Part shown: piece by piece, positions 18,574 through 28,001 of the stretch
Layout of the letters: each line of letters starts with the position of its first letter
How positions within the stretch are numbered: position 1 is the stretch's first letter
Assembly: GCA_031546815.1 (NCBI GenBank)
Contig: JAVBJV010000006.1
Coordinates: 69,129-133,128 of the forward strand
Length of the DNA: 64,000 nt
Direction: 5' to 3'
Origin: JAVBJV01 sp031546815
GTDB taxonomy: Bacteria; Pseudomonadota; Alphaproteobacteria; Acetobacterales; Acetobacteraceae
Made by a program: the position numbers and the translations under genes
Notes under the pieces: generated by a model
What the model was told of the DNA's origin: nothing
What the model saw: the letters and a program-made list of their open reading frames with translations, nothing else
The model's database searches: none

Positions 18574-20112
18574 ATGAACGGCGCTGAAAGTCTTGTGCAC
18601 ACCCTGTTGAAATCCGGGGTCGAGGTCTGTTTTGCCAACCCAGGCACCAGCGAGATGCATTTCGTCTCGGCGCTGGACCGCATCCCCGGCATGCGCTGCG
18701 TGCTCGGGTTGCAGGAAAACGTGGTCACCGGCATGGCCGACGGTTACTGGCGGATGACGGGTAAACCCGCCGCCACACTGCTGCATTGTGCCCCCGGCCT
18801 CGCCAACGGTCTGGCCAATCTGCACAATGCGCGGCGGGCACGGTCTGGCATCGTGAACATTGTGGGCGATCAGGCGGTCTATCACCGTCCGCTCGACGCA
18901 CCGCTGACTGGCGATACCGAAGGCTGGGCGCGTGGCGTGTCGGGCTGGGTGCGCACATCGTCGTCCTCGGCCCAGGTGGGGGCAGACGCCGCCGCCGCCG
19001 TGCAGGCCGCCCGCAGCGCGCCGGGGCAGATCGCCACGCTGATCCTGCCCGCCGACACCGCCTGGAACGACAACGCATCCCCCGCCGCGCCGCTGGACAT
19101 TCCCGCCGCACAGCCCGCCGACCCGATCTGCGTGGACACTGCCGCGAAGATTCTGCGCGAAAAATCCAACGTGCTGATCCTGCTGGGCGGCCACACGCTG
19201 TATGAAGACGGCCTGCTGCTCGCGCACCGCATCCGCGAGAAAACCGGCTGCCAGATCATGGCTGAATGCTCCAACGCGCGCATCGAGCGCGGGCAGGGCC
19301 GCGTGGCGATCGAACGTGTGCCCTATCCGGCTGACCAGGCGATTCAGGCGCTGTCGAGCTTCAAGCATATCATTCTGGTGAATTCCAAGGCACCGGTCGG
19401 GTTCTTCGCCTACCCCGACAAGCCGTCGAACCATTACCCGGCGGGTTGCGACATTCATCTGCTGACGCGCTTCGAACAGGATGGCGTCGGTGCGCTGAAG
19501 GCGCTGGCCGAAGCGCTGGGTGCGCCCGCGGTCGCGGCGCCCAATCCCGGCCCGCGTCCCGGCATCGCCAAAGGCCGCCCGCAGCCCGAAGGCGTGGCGC
19601 AGACGCTTGCCGCCACCATGCCCGAGAACAGTGTGGTGATTGACGAAGCCGTGTCGTTCGGGCGCGGCTTCTTCCCGCACACGCACGCCGCGCCGAAGCA
19701 CGACTGGCTGCAGATTGTCGGCGGCGCAATCGGCTGCGGCATTCCGCTGTCGACCGGTGCTGCGGTCGGCGCACCAGGACGGCGCGTGATCGACCTGCAG
19801 GCCGATGGATCGGGCATGTATACGCTGCAGGGCCTGTGGACTCAGGCGCGCGAGAAACTGCCGGTCACCACGATCATTCTGTCGAACCGCAAGTATCAGA
19901 TCCTGATCGGCGAGTATTTCAACGTTGGTGCCAACCCCGGCCCCACGGCGATGAACATGCTCGACCTCAGCAACCCGGATCTGAACTGGATTCAGCTGGC
20001 CAACGGCATGGGCGTTGAAGCCGCGCGTGCGGAAACGATGGAAGAACTGGGCGACCTGATGGCCGCATCGTTCAAGAAGACCGGCCCGTTCGTGATTGAA
20101 CTGGTGATCTGA
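18574..20112 (+). CDS. Thiamine-diphosphate enzyme (acetolactate synthase / benzoylformate decarboxylase-like)
   Basis: 512-residue three-domain ThDP enzyme. The N-terminal PYR domain has FANPGTSEMHF and the cofactor-activating Glu in LQENVVTGMADGY. The C-terminal PP domain has LQADGSGMYTLQGLW, where the usual GDG of the Mg-ThDP motif reads ADG and the closing NN reads SN (IILSNRKYQIL). These substitutions recur in uncharacterised members near benzoylformate decarboxylase, so the enzyme is probably active, but the reaction is not known. Decarboxylation of a 2-keto acid is the likely chemistry. Divergent from the 2-hydroxyacid dehydrogenase. Confidence 0.85.
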   Translation: MNGAESLVHTLLKSGVEVCFANPGTSEMHFVSALDRIPGMRCVLGLQENVVTGMADGYWRMTGKPAATLLHCAPGLANGLANLHNARRARSGIVNIVGDQAVYHRPLDAPLTGDTEGWARGVSGWVRTSSSSAQVGADAAAAVQAARSAPGQIATLILPADTAWNDNASPAAPLDIPAAQPADPICVDTAAKILREKSNVLILLGGHTLYEDGLLLAHRIREKTGCQIMAECSNARIERGQGRVAIERVPYPADQAIQALSSFKHIILVNSKAPVGFFAYPDKPSNHYPAGCDIHLLTRFEQDGVGALKALAEALGAPAVAAPNPGPRPGIAKGRPQPEGVAQTLAATMPENSVVIDEAVSFGRGFFPHTHAAPKHDWLQIVGGAIGCGIPLSTGAAVGAPGRRVIDLQADGSGMYTLQGLWTQAREKLPVTTIILSNRKYQILIGEYFNVGANPGPTAMNMLDLSNPDLNWIQLANGMGVEAARAETMEELGDLMAASFKKTGPFVIELVI

Positions 20113-20120
20113 AAAGCGAT

Positions 20121-20152
20121 CCGCACGATCCCCAATGACGGGGGTCGTGCGG
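20121..20152. terminator. Hairpin terminator between ThDP gene and convergent small secreted gene
   Basis: An 8-bp stem (CCGCACGA / TCGTGCGG) is extended by CCCC/GGGG with one bulged T, and a 7-nt loop closes it. It starts 8 bases after the ThDP enzyme stop and ends at the stop of the convergent gene, so it may serve both. Confidence 0.65.
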
Positions 20153-20527
20153 CTATTTGCATGTCAGTGCGCGGGTCGACGGGTTGAACGTGCACGAACT
20201 GACCGGCGCCTCGATTGGCTGTGTCAGTTCCCGCAGCTGCGTGGAATGCGCCGCGCGGCCATATTCACACACCAGATGATAACCGCGCACCGCCGGATTC
20301 AGCGTCCACGATGGCTGCACTGCATGCGGATCGTTGGGAGGCTCCACAGTGCTGGTATCCGGCAGATGTGTCCCAAGGTGAGCCCCGCCCAGCATGACGC
20401 GTGTCAGATGTGCCCCGGAATTGCGACCGCCCTGCATGAAGGGCGGACAACGCAGCACGACTTCAGCCTGAGCAGCAGCACAGAATACGGTCATCACGGC
20501 GAGGATAGTTATGCGCATTGCGGTCAC
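20153..20527 (-). CDS. STY0301-like secreted protein
   Basis: Small secreted protein, 124 residues from GTG 20527 or 121 from ATG 20518. A signal peptide (RITILAVMTVFCAAAQAE) leads into VLRCPPF, then WTLNPAVRGYHLVCEYG and a Cys pair near the end (SSCTFNPSTRALTC). This pattern resembles the STY0301 family of proteobacterial periplasmic proteins of unknown function. The GTG start overlaps the stop of the upstream acetyltransferase (GTGA at 20524-20527), which supports GTG initiation by coupling. The two genes form a tight pair although no functional link is known. Confidence 0.7.
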   Translation of the reverse strand: MTAMRITILAVMTVFCAAAQAEVVLRCPPFMQGGRNSGAHLTRVMLGGAHLGTHLPDTSTVEPPNDPHAVQPSWTLNPAVRGYHLVCEYGRAAHSTQLRELTQPIEAPVSSCTFNPSTRALTCK

Positions 20528-21048
20528 CCTGCCGTGGGAACGGTGCGATCGCCCTCGCCCAGCGTCTTCTGCATATACACAACGTCCAGCCAGCGCCCGT
20601 GCTTCAGCCCGGCCGCGCGCATCACGCCGATGCGGTCGAACCCCAGCGAGGCATGCAGCCCGATCGATCCCACATTGTCGGAATCGCCGATCACCGCGAA
20701 CATCTGTCGGAACCCGCGTTCGGTTGCGTGCTTCAGCAGCTCGGCCACCAGTTCCTTGCCGACGCCCTGTCCGCGCACATCTTCGCGCACATAGATGCTG
20801 TCCTCGGCCGAGAACCGATACGCGGAGCGGTCGCGGAACTGCGTGTAATACGCATAGCCCAGCACGCCCGACTCATCTTCGGCCACCAGCCATGCCCAAC
20901 CGGCGGCTTGCGTGTGCGCCAAACGCTTTTCAACGTCTTCAACCGAAGGTGGAGTTTCCTCGAATGTGCCTGTGCCGTGCAGCACATGATGCGCGTAGAT
21001 CGACTGGATTGCGGGTGCATCGTCAAAGGATGCGGGACGAATTTGCAT
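20524..21048 (-). CDS. GNAT N-acetyltransferase (phosphinothricin acetyltransferase-like)
   Basis: 174-residue acetyl-CoA-dependent N-acetyltransferase. The order IRPASFDDAPAIQSIYAHHV, GTGTFEETPPS, SIYVREDVRGQGVGKELVAEL (acetyl-CoA pyrophosphate loop, Q/RxxGxG/A) and GLHASLGFDRIGVMRAAGLKHGRW matches the Pat/Bar subfamily, which acetylates phosphinothricin, methionine sulfoximine or related amino-acid analogues. Physiological substrate uncertain. Coupled to the downstream secreted-protein gene. Confidence 0.85.
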   Translation of the reverse strand: MQIRPASFDDAPAIQSIYAHHVLHGTGTFEETPPSVEDVEKRLAHTQAAGWAWLVAEDESGVLGYAYYTQFRDRSAYRFSAEDSIYVREDVRGQGVGKELVAELLKHATERGFRQMFAVIGDSDNVGSIGLHASLGFDRIGVMRAAGLKHGRWLDVVYMQKTLGEGDRTVPTAG

Positions 21049-21091
21049 GAAGCGATCCTATTCCAGATGTCGTCCGGGCCAGAACGTCGGG

Positions 21092-21760
21092 TTAAAAATC
21101 CAGGTCCGAATAATGCATGGGTGCGATCATGCCGGGAACCCGGTCGTTCAGCAACGGGCGGAATGAGGGGCGGCTTTTGACGCGCGCATACCATTCCTTC
21201 AGCGCGGGCGTTGTCGCCCAGCTGATGTCGCCCAGAAAATCCAGCGACGACAGATGCGCCGCCACCACAAGGTCGGCCAGTGTCATCACCGACCCCGCCA
21301 TCCAGGTGCGCGTTTCCGCCAGCCAGTTCAGATAGGTCAGATGGTTCTTCAGATTGGCATAGCCAACCCGCAGCACCGCCGCTTCCGGACCGCCAAGACC
21401 CTGCAGCGGCTTCAGGAATTTTTCGGTCAGCAGGTTGCGGCTGACTTCCTGTGAAAATCTCCCGTCCATCCATGCCTGCAGGCGGCGCACTTCCACGCGC
21501 TCGGCCAGCGTCCGGCCCAGCAGCGGCACTTCGGGATAGGCTTCGTCCAGATATTCGCAGATCACGCAGCTGTCGGGGATGATCAGCCCGCTCTCCTCGA
21601 CCAGCGTCGGCACCGTGCCGGCGGGATTCATCTCGAGGTATTCGGGCCGGTGTTCCCAGATTTTTTCGGTCAGCAGTTCAAACGGCAGGCGTTTTTCTGC
21701 CAGAGCCAGACGAACCTTACGCGCGAACGGGGATAGGGGAAGGTGATATAAAATACGCAT
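21092..21760 (-). CDS. Glutathione S-transferase family protein
   Basis: 222-residue two-domain GST. The thioredoxin-like N-terminal domain has YHLPLSPFARKVRLALAEK, AGTVPTLVEESG with the cis-Pro, and DSCVICEYLDE binding the glutathione gamma-glutamyl group. The helical C-terminal domain ends in TLADLVVAAHLSSLDFLG. Start at ATG 21760 immediately precedes the first strand; an upstream frame extension (to 21844) lacks homology. It follows gltB on the same strand after an 85-bp gap containing a hairpin. Confidence 0.88.
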   Translation of the reverse strand: MRILYHLPLSPFARKVRLALAEKRLPFELLTEKIWEHRPEYLEMNPAGTVPTLVEESGLIIPDSCVICEYLDEAYPEVPLLGRTLAERVEVRRLQAWMDGRFSQEVSRNLLTEKFLKPLQGLGGPEAAVLRVGYANLKNHLTYLNWLAETRTWMAGSVMTLADLVVAAHLSSLDFLGDISWATTPALKEWYARVKSRPSFRPLLNDRVPGMIAPMHYSDLDF

Positions 21761-21804
21761 GGGACCGCGCTTATGACATTGAGCTTCCGATCCGCGCAAG
21801 CCGT

Positions 21805-21838
21805 TCCGGGCAAGAAAGGTACCCCTTTCCCGCCCGGA
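21805..21838 (-). terminator. Strong hairpin between gltB and GST gene
   Basis: 7-bp outer stem (TCCGGGC / GCCCGGA) plus a 6-bp inner stem (GAAAGG / CCTTTC) with a small AA/CC internal loop and a 4-nt apex. It lies 8 bases past the gltB stop. There is no U-tract, so it may stabilise the gltB 3' end or attenuate rather than terminate fully. Confidence 0.4.
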
Positions 21839-21845
21839 TTTCACA

Positions 21846-24800
21846 TCAGGCGCGCACCGCCTCGGCCACGGCGACAGACAGTGGCTGCGGCAGGTATTTC
21901 ACGTAGTCCTTCGGCACCACATGCCAGAAGCTGGCGAGAGTTTTTTCCCATGTGTCCAGCAGACCGGCAGCATAGCGGCTGTTTGTCTCGGCCACATGCT
22001 GCGTCAGCAGATCGCGCAACGTGTTCTCCCAGTACGACTGGGTGACGCGCTGCAACGACAGGGTTTCTGGGTTGATGCGCACTTCGAAGCGGTTGTCGGG
22101 GTCGTAGACAAACGCCATACCGCCGGTGAAGCCCGCGCCGAAATTGTCGCCAACTTCACCCAGGATCACCACGGTGCCGCCGGTCATGTATTCGCATCCG
22201 TTCGACCCACAGCCCTCGATCACCGCCACAGCGCCGGAATTGCGCACCGCGAAGCGTTCGCCCGCCTGCCCCGCCGCAAACAGCGCGCCGGATGTGGCGC
22301 CATACAGCACCGTGTTGCCGATGATGGTGTTGGCCTGCGACTGCAACGGGCTGGACGGCGCCGGGCGCACCACGATGGTACCACCCGACAATCCCTTGCC
22401 CACATAGTCGTTCGCGTCGCCGAACACTTCCAGCTTCAGCCCCTGCACCGCGAACGCGCCCAGCGACTGCCCGGCCGAACCACGCAGACGCACAGTCAGA
22501 TGATCACGCTGCAAGCCCTTCATGCCGAACTGACGCACGATATGCGCGCTGGTGCGCGTGCCAATGGCGCGATGCGTGTTGCGGACCGTGTATTGCAACT
22601 GCATCTTCTCGCCGCGTTCAAACAGCGATGCCGCGTCCTTCAACATCTGTGCGTCCAGCGTGTCGGGCACTTCGTTGCGGCCTTCCTGCGTGCAGTAACG
22701 AGCATACGGGCCGGGGTCCGCCTGTGCCAGCAGCGGGTTGAGATCCAGATCGTCCAGATCTTCCGACCCTCGGCTGATCTGATGCAGCAGATCGGTGCGC
22801 CCGATCACATCCACAAACCGCCGCACGCCCAAGCTGGCCAGAATTTCGCGCACTTCCTCGGCAATGAACGAGAACAGGTTGATGACCTTTTCCGTCGTGC
22901 CTTCGAACTTCATGCGCAGCTGTTCATCCTGTGTGCAGACCCCCACCGGGCAGGTGTTGGAATGACACTGACGCACCATGATGCAGCCCATCGCAATCAG
23001 GCTGGCAGTGCCGATGCCGAACTCTTCCGCGCCCAGCATCGCCGCGATCACCACGTCGCGCCCGGTCTTGATGCCGCCATCGGTGCGCAGCTTCACCCGG
23101 TGACGCAGCCGGTTCAGCATCAGCACCTGATGCGCTTCCGACAGCCCCATCTCCCACGGCAGCCCCGCGTATTTAATCGACGACAGCGGCGACGCACCGG
23201 TGCCGCCCGAATGGCCCGAGATCAGGATCGCATCCGCCTTCGCCTTCGCCACACCGGCCGCGATGGTGCCGATCCCGCCACGCGCCACCAGCTTCACCGA
23301 CACGGTGGCATCAGGGTTGATCTGCTTCAGGTCGTAGATCAACTGCGCGAGGTCTTCGATTGAATAAATATCGTGATGCGGCGGCGGGCTGATCAGCATC
23401 ACCCCCGGCGTGGAATGCCGCAGCTTGGCAATCAGTTCGGTCACCTTGAAGCCGGGCAGCTGGCCACCTTCACCGGGCTTGGCGCCCTGTGCCATCTTGA
23501 TCTCGATCTCGCGGCAGTCGTTCAGATACTGCGCGGTGACGCCGAAGCGACCCGACGCAATCTGCTTGATCGCCGACGATGCGTTGTCGCCATTGGCGCG
23601 CGGTTTGGCACGCAGCGGGTCCTCACCGCCCTCGCCGCTGTCCGACTTCGCGCCGATGCGGTTCATCGCGATCGACAGTGTTTCATGCGCTTCCGGCGAC
23701 AGCGCCCCCAGCGAAATTCCGGGCGAGACAAGACGTTTGCGGATTTCGGTGATGCTCTCCACATCGTCGATCGAGATCGCCGTCGCGCCCTCGGTCCGGA
23801 AGTCGAGCAGATCGCGCAGCGCCACCGGCGGCATCTTGCGCACGCCGTCGCTGTAACGCTTGTAGGTCTGATACGAATCCGACCCCACGGCCTCCTGCAG
23901 CGTCTTGATCAGCGCGCCATCAAAGGCGTGCGTCTCGTTGCTCTGCCGACGCAGCTTGTACTGGCCGCCGACCGGCAGCGCCACGGCATCCTCGTCCCAG
24001 GCCCTGGCATGCAGTTCCAGCACGCGCTTGGCGATCCCGGCCATACCAATGCCCGAGATACGGCTCTGCATACCGGGGAAGAATTCCGCGATCAGCGCGC
24101 GCGACAGGCCGATGGCTTCGAAGTTGTAACCGCCGCGGTAGGACGAGATCACACTGATGCCCATCTTCGACATCACCTTCAGCAGCCCCTTGTCCACCGC
24201 CTTGCGGTACCGCTGCACACATTCCTTCAGCGACAGATCACCGAACAGACCGCGACGATGACGATCGGCGATGCTCTCCTGCGCCAGATACGCATTTACC
24301 GTCGTCGCGCCAACACCGATCAGCACCGCGAAGTGATGCACGTCGAGGCATTCGGAAGACCGCACGTTCAGACTGGTGAAGGTGCGCAGGCTCTGGCGCA
24401 CCAGATGCGTGTGCACACCACCGGCGGCCAGAATCATCGGGATCGGCGCGCGGTCCGGCCCAGTTGCTTCATCGGTCAGGATCACGTGCGTGCAACCGGC
24501 GCGAATGCCTTCTTCGGCTTCACGACGAATACGCTCGATCGCGGGGCGCAGACCGGCCTCACCCTCGGCGGCGGGGAAGGTGCAATCCACCACGCAGGCG
24601 GATGTGCCCATATAGGTGCGCATCGCATCGAATTCCGCGTTCGACAACACGGGCGAGCTGAGCTGCAACAGGCTGCACTGCGACGGCGCTTCGTCGAGGA
24701 TGTTGCCCAGATTCCCCAACCGCGTCTTGATGGTCATCACACGGCTTTCGCGCAGTGAATCGATCGGCGGGTTAGTCACCTGGCTGAACATCTGCCGGAA

Positions 24801-26375
24801 GTAATGATGCAGCCCGCGATACTGTTCCGACAACACCGCAACCGGCGTGTCGTCGCCCATGCTGCCCAGCGCTTCGTTGGCGTCCTCCACCATCGGGTGC
24901 AGGATCATCTCCAGCTCTTCCAGCGTGGTGCCGACAGTCAGCTGGCGGCGGCGCAGTTCCTCGCCCACGACAGTGACCGGCTCGCCGGCATCGGCGCGCA
25001 CGATGTGGTCGATGGTGGTGGTGCTCTTGGTCCATTCACCAAACGGATGGCGACCGGCCAGCTCGTCCTTCAGCTGTTCATCGTTATAGAACGTGGCGTT
25101 ATCCAGATCGACACCGATACACTGGCCGGGGCCGACGCGGCCTTTCTCGACCACATTGGCTTCGGTGATCTTCACCATGCCAGTTTCGGACCCCACAATC
25201 AGCAGCTTGCTGTCGGTGATCGTGTAACGCAGCGGACGTAGCCCGTTGCGATCCAGCCCGGCGATCATCCAACGTCCATCGGTGGCGGCAATGGCAGCGG
25301 GGCCGTCCCATGGCTCCATCACCGAATTGCAGTACTGGAACAGGTCGCGGTGCGCTTTCTTGGTGGTGGGGTCCTGCTGGATGCTCTGCGGGATGCACAG
25401 CGCCTTCGCCATCGGCGCATCGCGCCCGCCGCGCACCAGCAGTTCGAACACGTTGTCGAACGTCGCCGTGTCGGACCCGCCGGCTTGAATCACCGGCTTG
25501 ATGTCGTCCATGTACGAATCGAGCAGATCGTGCGCCAGTCGCGTCTCGTGCGACTTCATCCAGTTGATGTTACCGGTGACGGTATTGATCTCGCCGTTAT
25601 GCGCCAGCATGCGGAACGGCTGCGCCAGACGCCAGGTCGGGAAGGTGTTGGTCGAGTAACGCTGATGGTAGATCGCAAACCGCGACACAAAGCGTTCGTC
25701 GAGAAGATCGGGGTAGAATTCGGTCAGGCTCTCGGCGACGAACATGCCCTTGTAGATAATCGACCGGCACGACAGCGAACACAGATACAGATCGGGGATC
25801 TGCGCTGCGATTGCCTGCTTTTCGATGCGACGGCGGATGACGTACAGATCGCGTTCGAACGTCGCATCATCCGTGCCCTTGGGGTTCCACAGCATGATCT
25901 GTTCGATCTCGGGGCGGGTCGCGTTGGCTTTCTCGCCGATGCAGGCAGCGTTGATCGGCACCTGACGCCAGCCATAGATCTGATAGCCGAAATTCAGCAC
26001 CTCGGTTTCGACGATCGCGCGGCAGCGTTCCTGCGCGCCGATATCGGTCTTCGGCATGAACACCATGCCAACACCGATCCGCCCGGGGCGCACACGGTCG
26101 CCACCGCGACGCACCACGTCCGCGAAAAAATCCTGCGCGATTTCGATATGGATGCCAGCACCGTCGCCGGTCTTGCCATCGGCATCGACCGCACCGCGAT
26201 GCCAGACGGCCTTCAGCGCATCAATCCCCGCCTGCACCACGTCGCGCCGCGCCTTGCCATCCAGCGCAGCGACAAGGCCGACGCCGCAGGCATCGTGTTC
26301 GGTCAGGTCGATGTGTGCTGCTTCCAGCATGGATTTGTTGGCAGCGTGATCAGCCAGGTAACGCATGTCGTTCAT
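21846..26375 (-). CDS. gltB: Glutamate synthase (NADPH) large subunit
   Basis: GOGAT alpha subunit, 1509 residues, full length. A class II glutamine amidotransferase domain (about residues 30-430) follows a propeptide. The catalytic Cys is Cys30 in EHDACGVGLVAALDGKARR, so processing should expose it. A central domain and the FMN-binding barrel follow, with ISGHSGGTGASPLSSIKYAG. The 3Fe-4S ligands are in CHSNTCPVGVC, and the C-terminal beta-helix contains GNTVLYGATSGALFAAGQAGER. It works with GltD, whose gene lies 5 bp upstream, to convert glutamine and 2-oxoglutarate to two glutamates. Confidence 0.98.
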   Translation of the reverse strand: MNDMRYLADHAANKSMLEAAHIDLTEHDACGVGLVAALDGKARRDVVQAGIDALKAVWHRGAVDADGKTGDGAGIHIEIAQDFFADVVRRGGDRVRPGRIGVGMVFMPKTDIGAQERCRAIVETEVLNFGYQIYGWRQVPINAACIGEKANATRPEIEQIMLWNPKGTDDATFERDLYVIRRRIEKQAIAAQIPDLYLCSLSCRSIIYKGMFVAESLTEFYPDLLDERFVSRFAIYHQRYSTNTFPTWRLAQPFRMLAHNGEINTVTGNINWMKSHETRLAHDLLDSYMDDIKPVIQAGGSDTATFDNVFELLVRGGRDAPMAKALCIPQSIQQDPTTKKAHRDLFQYCNSVMEPWDGPAAIAATDGRWMIAGLDRNGLRPLRYTITDSKLLIVGSETGMVKITEANVVEKGRVGPGQCIGVDLDNATFYNDEQLKDELAGRHPFGEWTKSTTTIDHIVRADAGEPVTVVGEELRRRQLTVGTTLEELEMILHPMVEDANEALGSMGDDTPVAVLSEQYRGLHHYFRQMFSQVTNPPIDSLRESRVMTIKTRLGNLGNILDEAPSQCSLLQLSSPVLSNAEFDAMRTYMGTSACVVDCTFPAAEGEAGLRPAIERIRREAEEGIRAGCTHVILTDEATGPDRAPIPMILAAGGVHTHLVRQSLRTFTSLNVRSSECLDVHHFAVLIGVGATTVNAYLAQESIADRHRRGLFGDLSLKECVQRYRKAVDKGLLKVMSKMGISVISSYRGGYNFEAIGLSRALIAEFFPGMQSRISGIGMAGIAKRVLELHARAWDEDAVALPVGGQYKLRRQSNETHAFDGALIKTLQEAVGSDSYQTYKRYSDGVRKMPPVALRDLLDFRTEGATAISIDDVESITEIRKRLVSPGISLGALSPEAHETLSIAMNRIGAKSDSGEGGEDPLRAKPRANGDNASSAIKQIASGRFGVTAQYLNDCREIEIKMAQGAKPGEGGQLPGFKVTELIAKLRHSTPGVMLISPPPHHDIYSIEDLAQLIYDLKQINPDATVSVKLVARGGIGTIAAGVAKAKADAILISGHSGGTGASPLSSIKYAGLPWEMGLSEAHQVLMLNRLRHRVKLRTDGGIKTGRDVVIAAMLGAEEFGIGTASLIAMGCIMVRQCHSNTCPVGVCTQDEQLRMKFEGTTEKVINLFSFIAEEVREILASLGVRRFVDVIGRTDLLHQISRGSEDLDDLDLNPLLAQADPGPYARYCTQEGRNEVPDTLDAQMLKDAASLFERGEKMQLQYTVRNTHRAIGTRTSAHIVRQFGMKGLQRDHLTVRLRGSAGQSLGAFAVQGLKLEVFGDANDYVGKGLSGGTIVVRPAPSSPLQSQANTIIGNTVLYGATSGALFAAGQAGERFAVRNSGAVAVIEGCGSNGCEYMTGGTVVILGEVGDNFGAGFTGGMAFVYDPDNRFEVRINPETLSLQRVTQSYWENTLRDLLTQHVAETNSRYAAGLLDTWEKTLASFWHVVPKDYVKYLPQPLSVAVAEAVRA

Positions 26376-26380
26376 CGGTC

Positions 26381-27808
26381 TTACTCCGCCGCCACGGCTT
26401 GCGCCATCTGTTGCATGTAGGTGTGCATCTTCGCCGCCGCATCGCGCCCGTCGCGGATCGCCCAGACGACCAGGCTCGCACCGCGCACGATATCGCCCGC
26501 GGCGAACACGCCGGGCAGGCTGGTCATGAAGCTGCGATGGTCGATCTTCAGCGTGCCCCAGCGCGACACATTCAGCGCCGGTTCGGCAAACTGTGCGGGA
26601 ATGTCCTCGGGATCGAACCCCAGCGCCTTGATCACCAGATCGGCCTTCTGGGTGAAGGTCGAATTTTCGATCTCCTCGATCCCCTGCCGCCCGGTTGCAT
26701 CCGGCTGCGTCAGGCGCATGCGCACGGTGCGCACGCCGGTAACGTGATCGTCGCCAAGAAACGCTTCAGGCGCGGACAGCCAGACGAAGTTCACGCCTTC
26801 CTCTTCCGCGTTGGTCACTTCGCGCAAAGATCCGGGCATGTTCGCGCGATCGCGCCGATACAGGCACGAGACCGACGCCGCGCCCTGGCGGATCGCCGTG
26901 CGCACGCAGTCCATCGCGGTATCACCACCGCCGATCACCACCACGTGCTTGCCCTTTGCCTCGGGCGTTGCCGTGGCGGGCAGCGTGTCGCCCAGGCTGC
27001 GGCGGTTGGAGTCGGTCAGATAGTCGAGCGCGCTGATAATCCCCTTGAGGCCACTGCCCGGCGCCTGCAGATCACGTGCCTTGTAAACACCGGTCGCCAC
27101 CAGCACCGATGCATGACGCGCACGCAGATCGGCGAACGACAGGTCACGCCCGATTTCGGTGTTCAGGTGGAAGACGATACCGGCTTCTTCCAGCAGATCC
27201 CAGCGGCGCTGGATGACGCTCTTTTCCAGCTTGAAGCCGGGGATGCCGTACATCATCAGCCCGCCAACGCGGTCGTGCCGGTCGTAGACATGCACGGTAT
27301 AGCCCTTGCGCCGCAGCCATTCCGCCGCCGCCAGACCACCCGGGCCAGCACCGATGATACCGACGCTGATGCCGTTCTCGGCGCGCGGGTGCGGGGCTTT
27401 CACCCAGTTATTGGCGAAGGCGGTTTCGACAATGTGCTTTTCAACCGCACCGATGGTCACGCTGTCGAAGCTGCGTTCGATCACGCAATTGCCTTCGCAC
27501 AGGCGATCCTGCGGACAGATGCGGCCGCAGATCTCGGGGAAGGTATTGGTGGCGGATGCCAGTTCGTAGGCTTCCTCCATCCGGCCTTCCGCGGTCAGCT
27601 TCAGCCAGTCGGGGATGTTGTTCGAGAGCGGGCAATGGATCGAGCAGAACGGAACACCGCACTGACTGCACCGACTGGCCTGCGTGCGTGCGGCGTCCTG
27701 CGTGAAGGGACGGTAAATCTCGTCGAAGTCGAAGCGCCGGTCGGCAGCCTCGCGCTTGTCGGGCGTGCGCTGCTCCACACTGACAAATTTCAGCATCCGT
27801 TCTGCCAT
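26381..27808 (-). CDS. gltD: Glutamate synthase (NADPH) small subunit
   Basis: GOGAT beta subunit, 475 residues, supplies NADPH-derived electrons to GltB through FAD and 4Fe-4S clusters. N-terminal cysteines CSQCGVPFCSIHCPL and CPQDRLCEGNCV bind the clusters; the FAD loop is GAGPGGLAAAEWLRRKG and the NADPH loop VIGGGDTAMDCVRTA; GVFAAGDIVRGASLV is near the end. Start chosen at ATG 27808 (AERMLKFVSVEQ); an upstream frame extension is not conserved. First gene of gltDB; the 193-bp AT-rich gap upstream holds a 16-bp palindrome. Confidence 0.97.
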   Translation of the reverse strand: MAERMLKFVSVEQRTPDKREAADRRFDFDEIYRPFTQDAARTQASRCSQCGVPFCSIHCPLSNNIPDWLKLTAEGRMEEAYELASATNTFPEICGRICPQDRLCEGNCVIERSFDSVTIGAVEKHIVETAFANNWVKAPHPRAENGISVGIIGAGPGGLAAAEWLRRKGYTVHVYDRHDRVGGLMMYGIPGFKLEKSVIQRRWDLLEEAGIVFHLNTEIGRDLSFADLRARHASVLVATGVYKARDLQAPGSGLKGIISALDYLTDSNRRSLGDTLPATATPEAKGKHVVVIGGGDTAMDCVRTAIRQGAASVSCLYRRDRANMPGSLREVTNAEEEGVNFVWLSAPEAFLGDDHVTGVRTVRMRLTQPDATGRQGIEEIENSTFTQKADLVIKALGFDPEDIPAQFAEPALNVSRWGTLKIDHRSFMTSLPGVFAAGDIVRGASLVVWAIRDGRDAAAKMHTYMQQMAQAVAAE

Positions 27809-27927
27809 AGCCTGCTTCCCTCTTCTTTTGGCCTGCCTGGGCCGAAGCGGAGAAAACAGCATCTCGGAACACATGGCGAGATAGAAAATGCATATTAGGT
27901 CAGTAATACTGGCTTAAATATACTATT

Positions 27928-27943
27928 ATCACGAATTCGTGAT
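27928..27943. promoter_or_regulatory. 16-bp perfect palindrome upstream of gltDB
   Basis: ATCACGAATTCGTGAT, a perfect palindrome centred 127 bp upstream of the gltD start in an AT-rich 193-bp gap. It is a candidate operator for a dimeric regulator of glutamate synthase. Which regulator binds cannot be said. Confidence 0.45.
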
Positions 27944-28001
27944 GCACGGCGGTCTATCGCGTAACAATATTATATATCAAATCGGTCCTATCTGGTAATT
28001 T

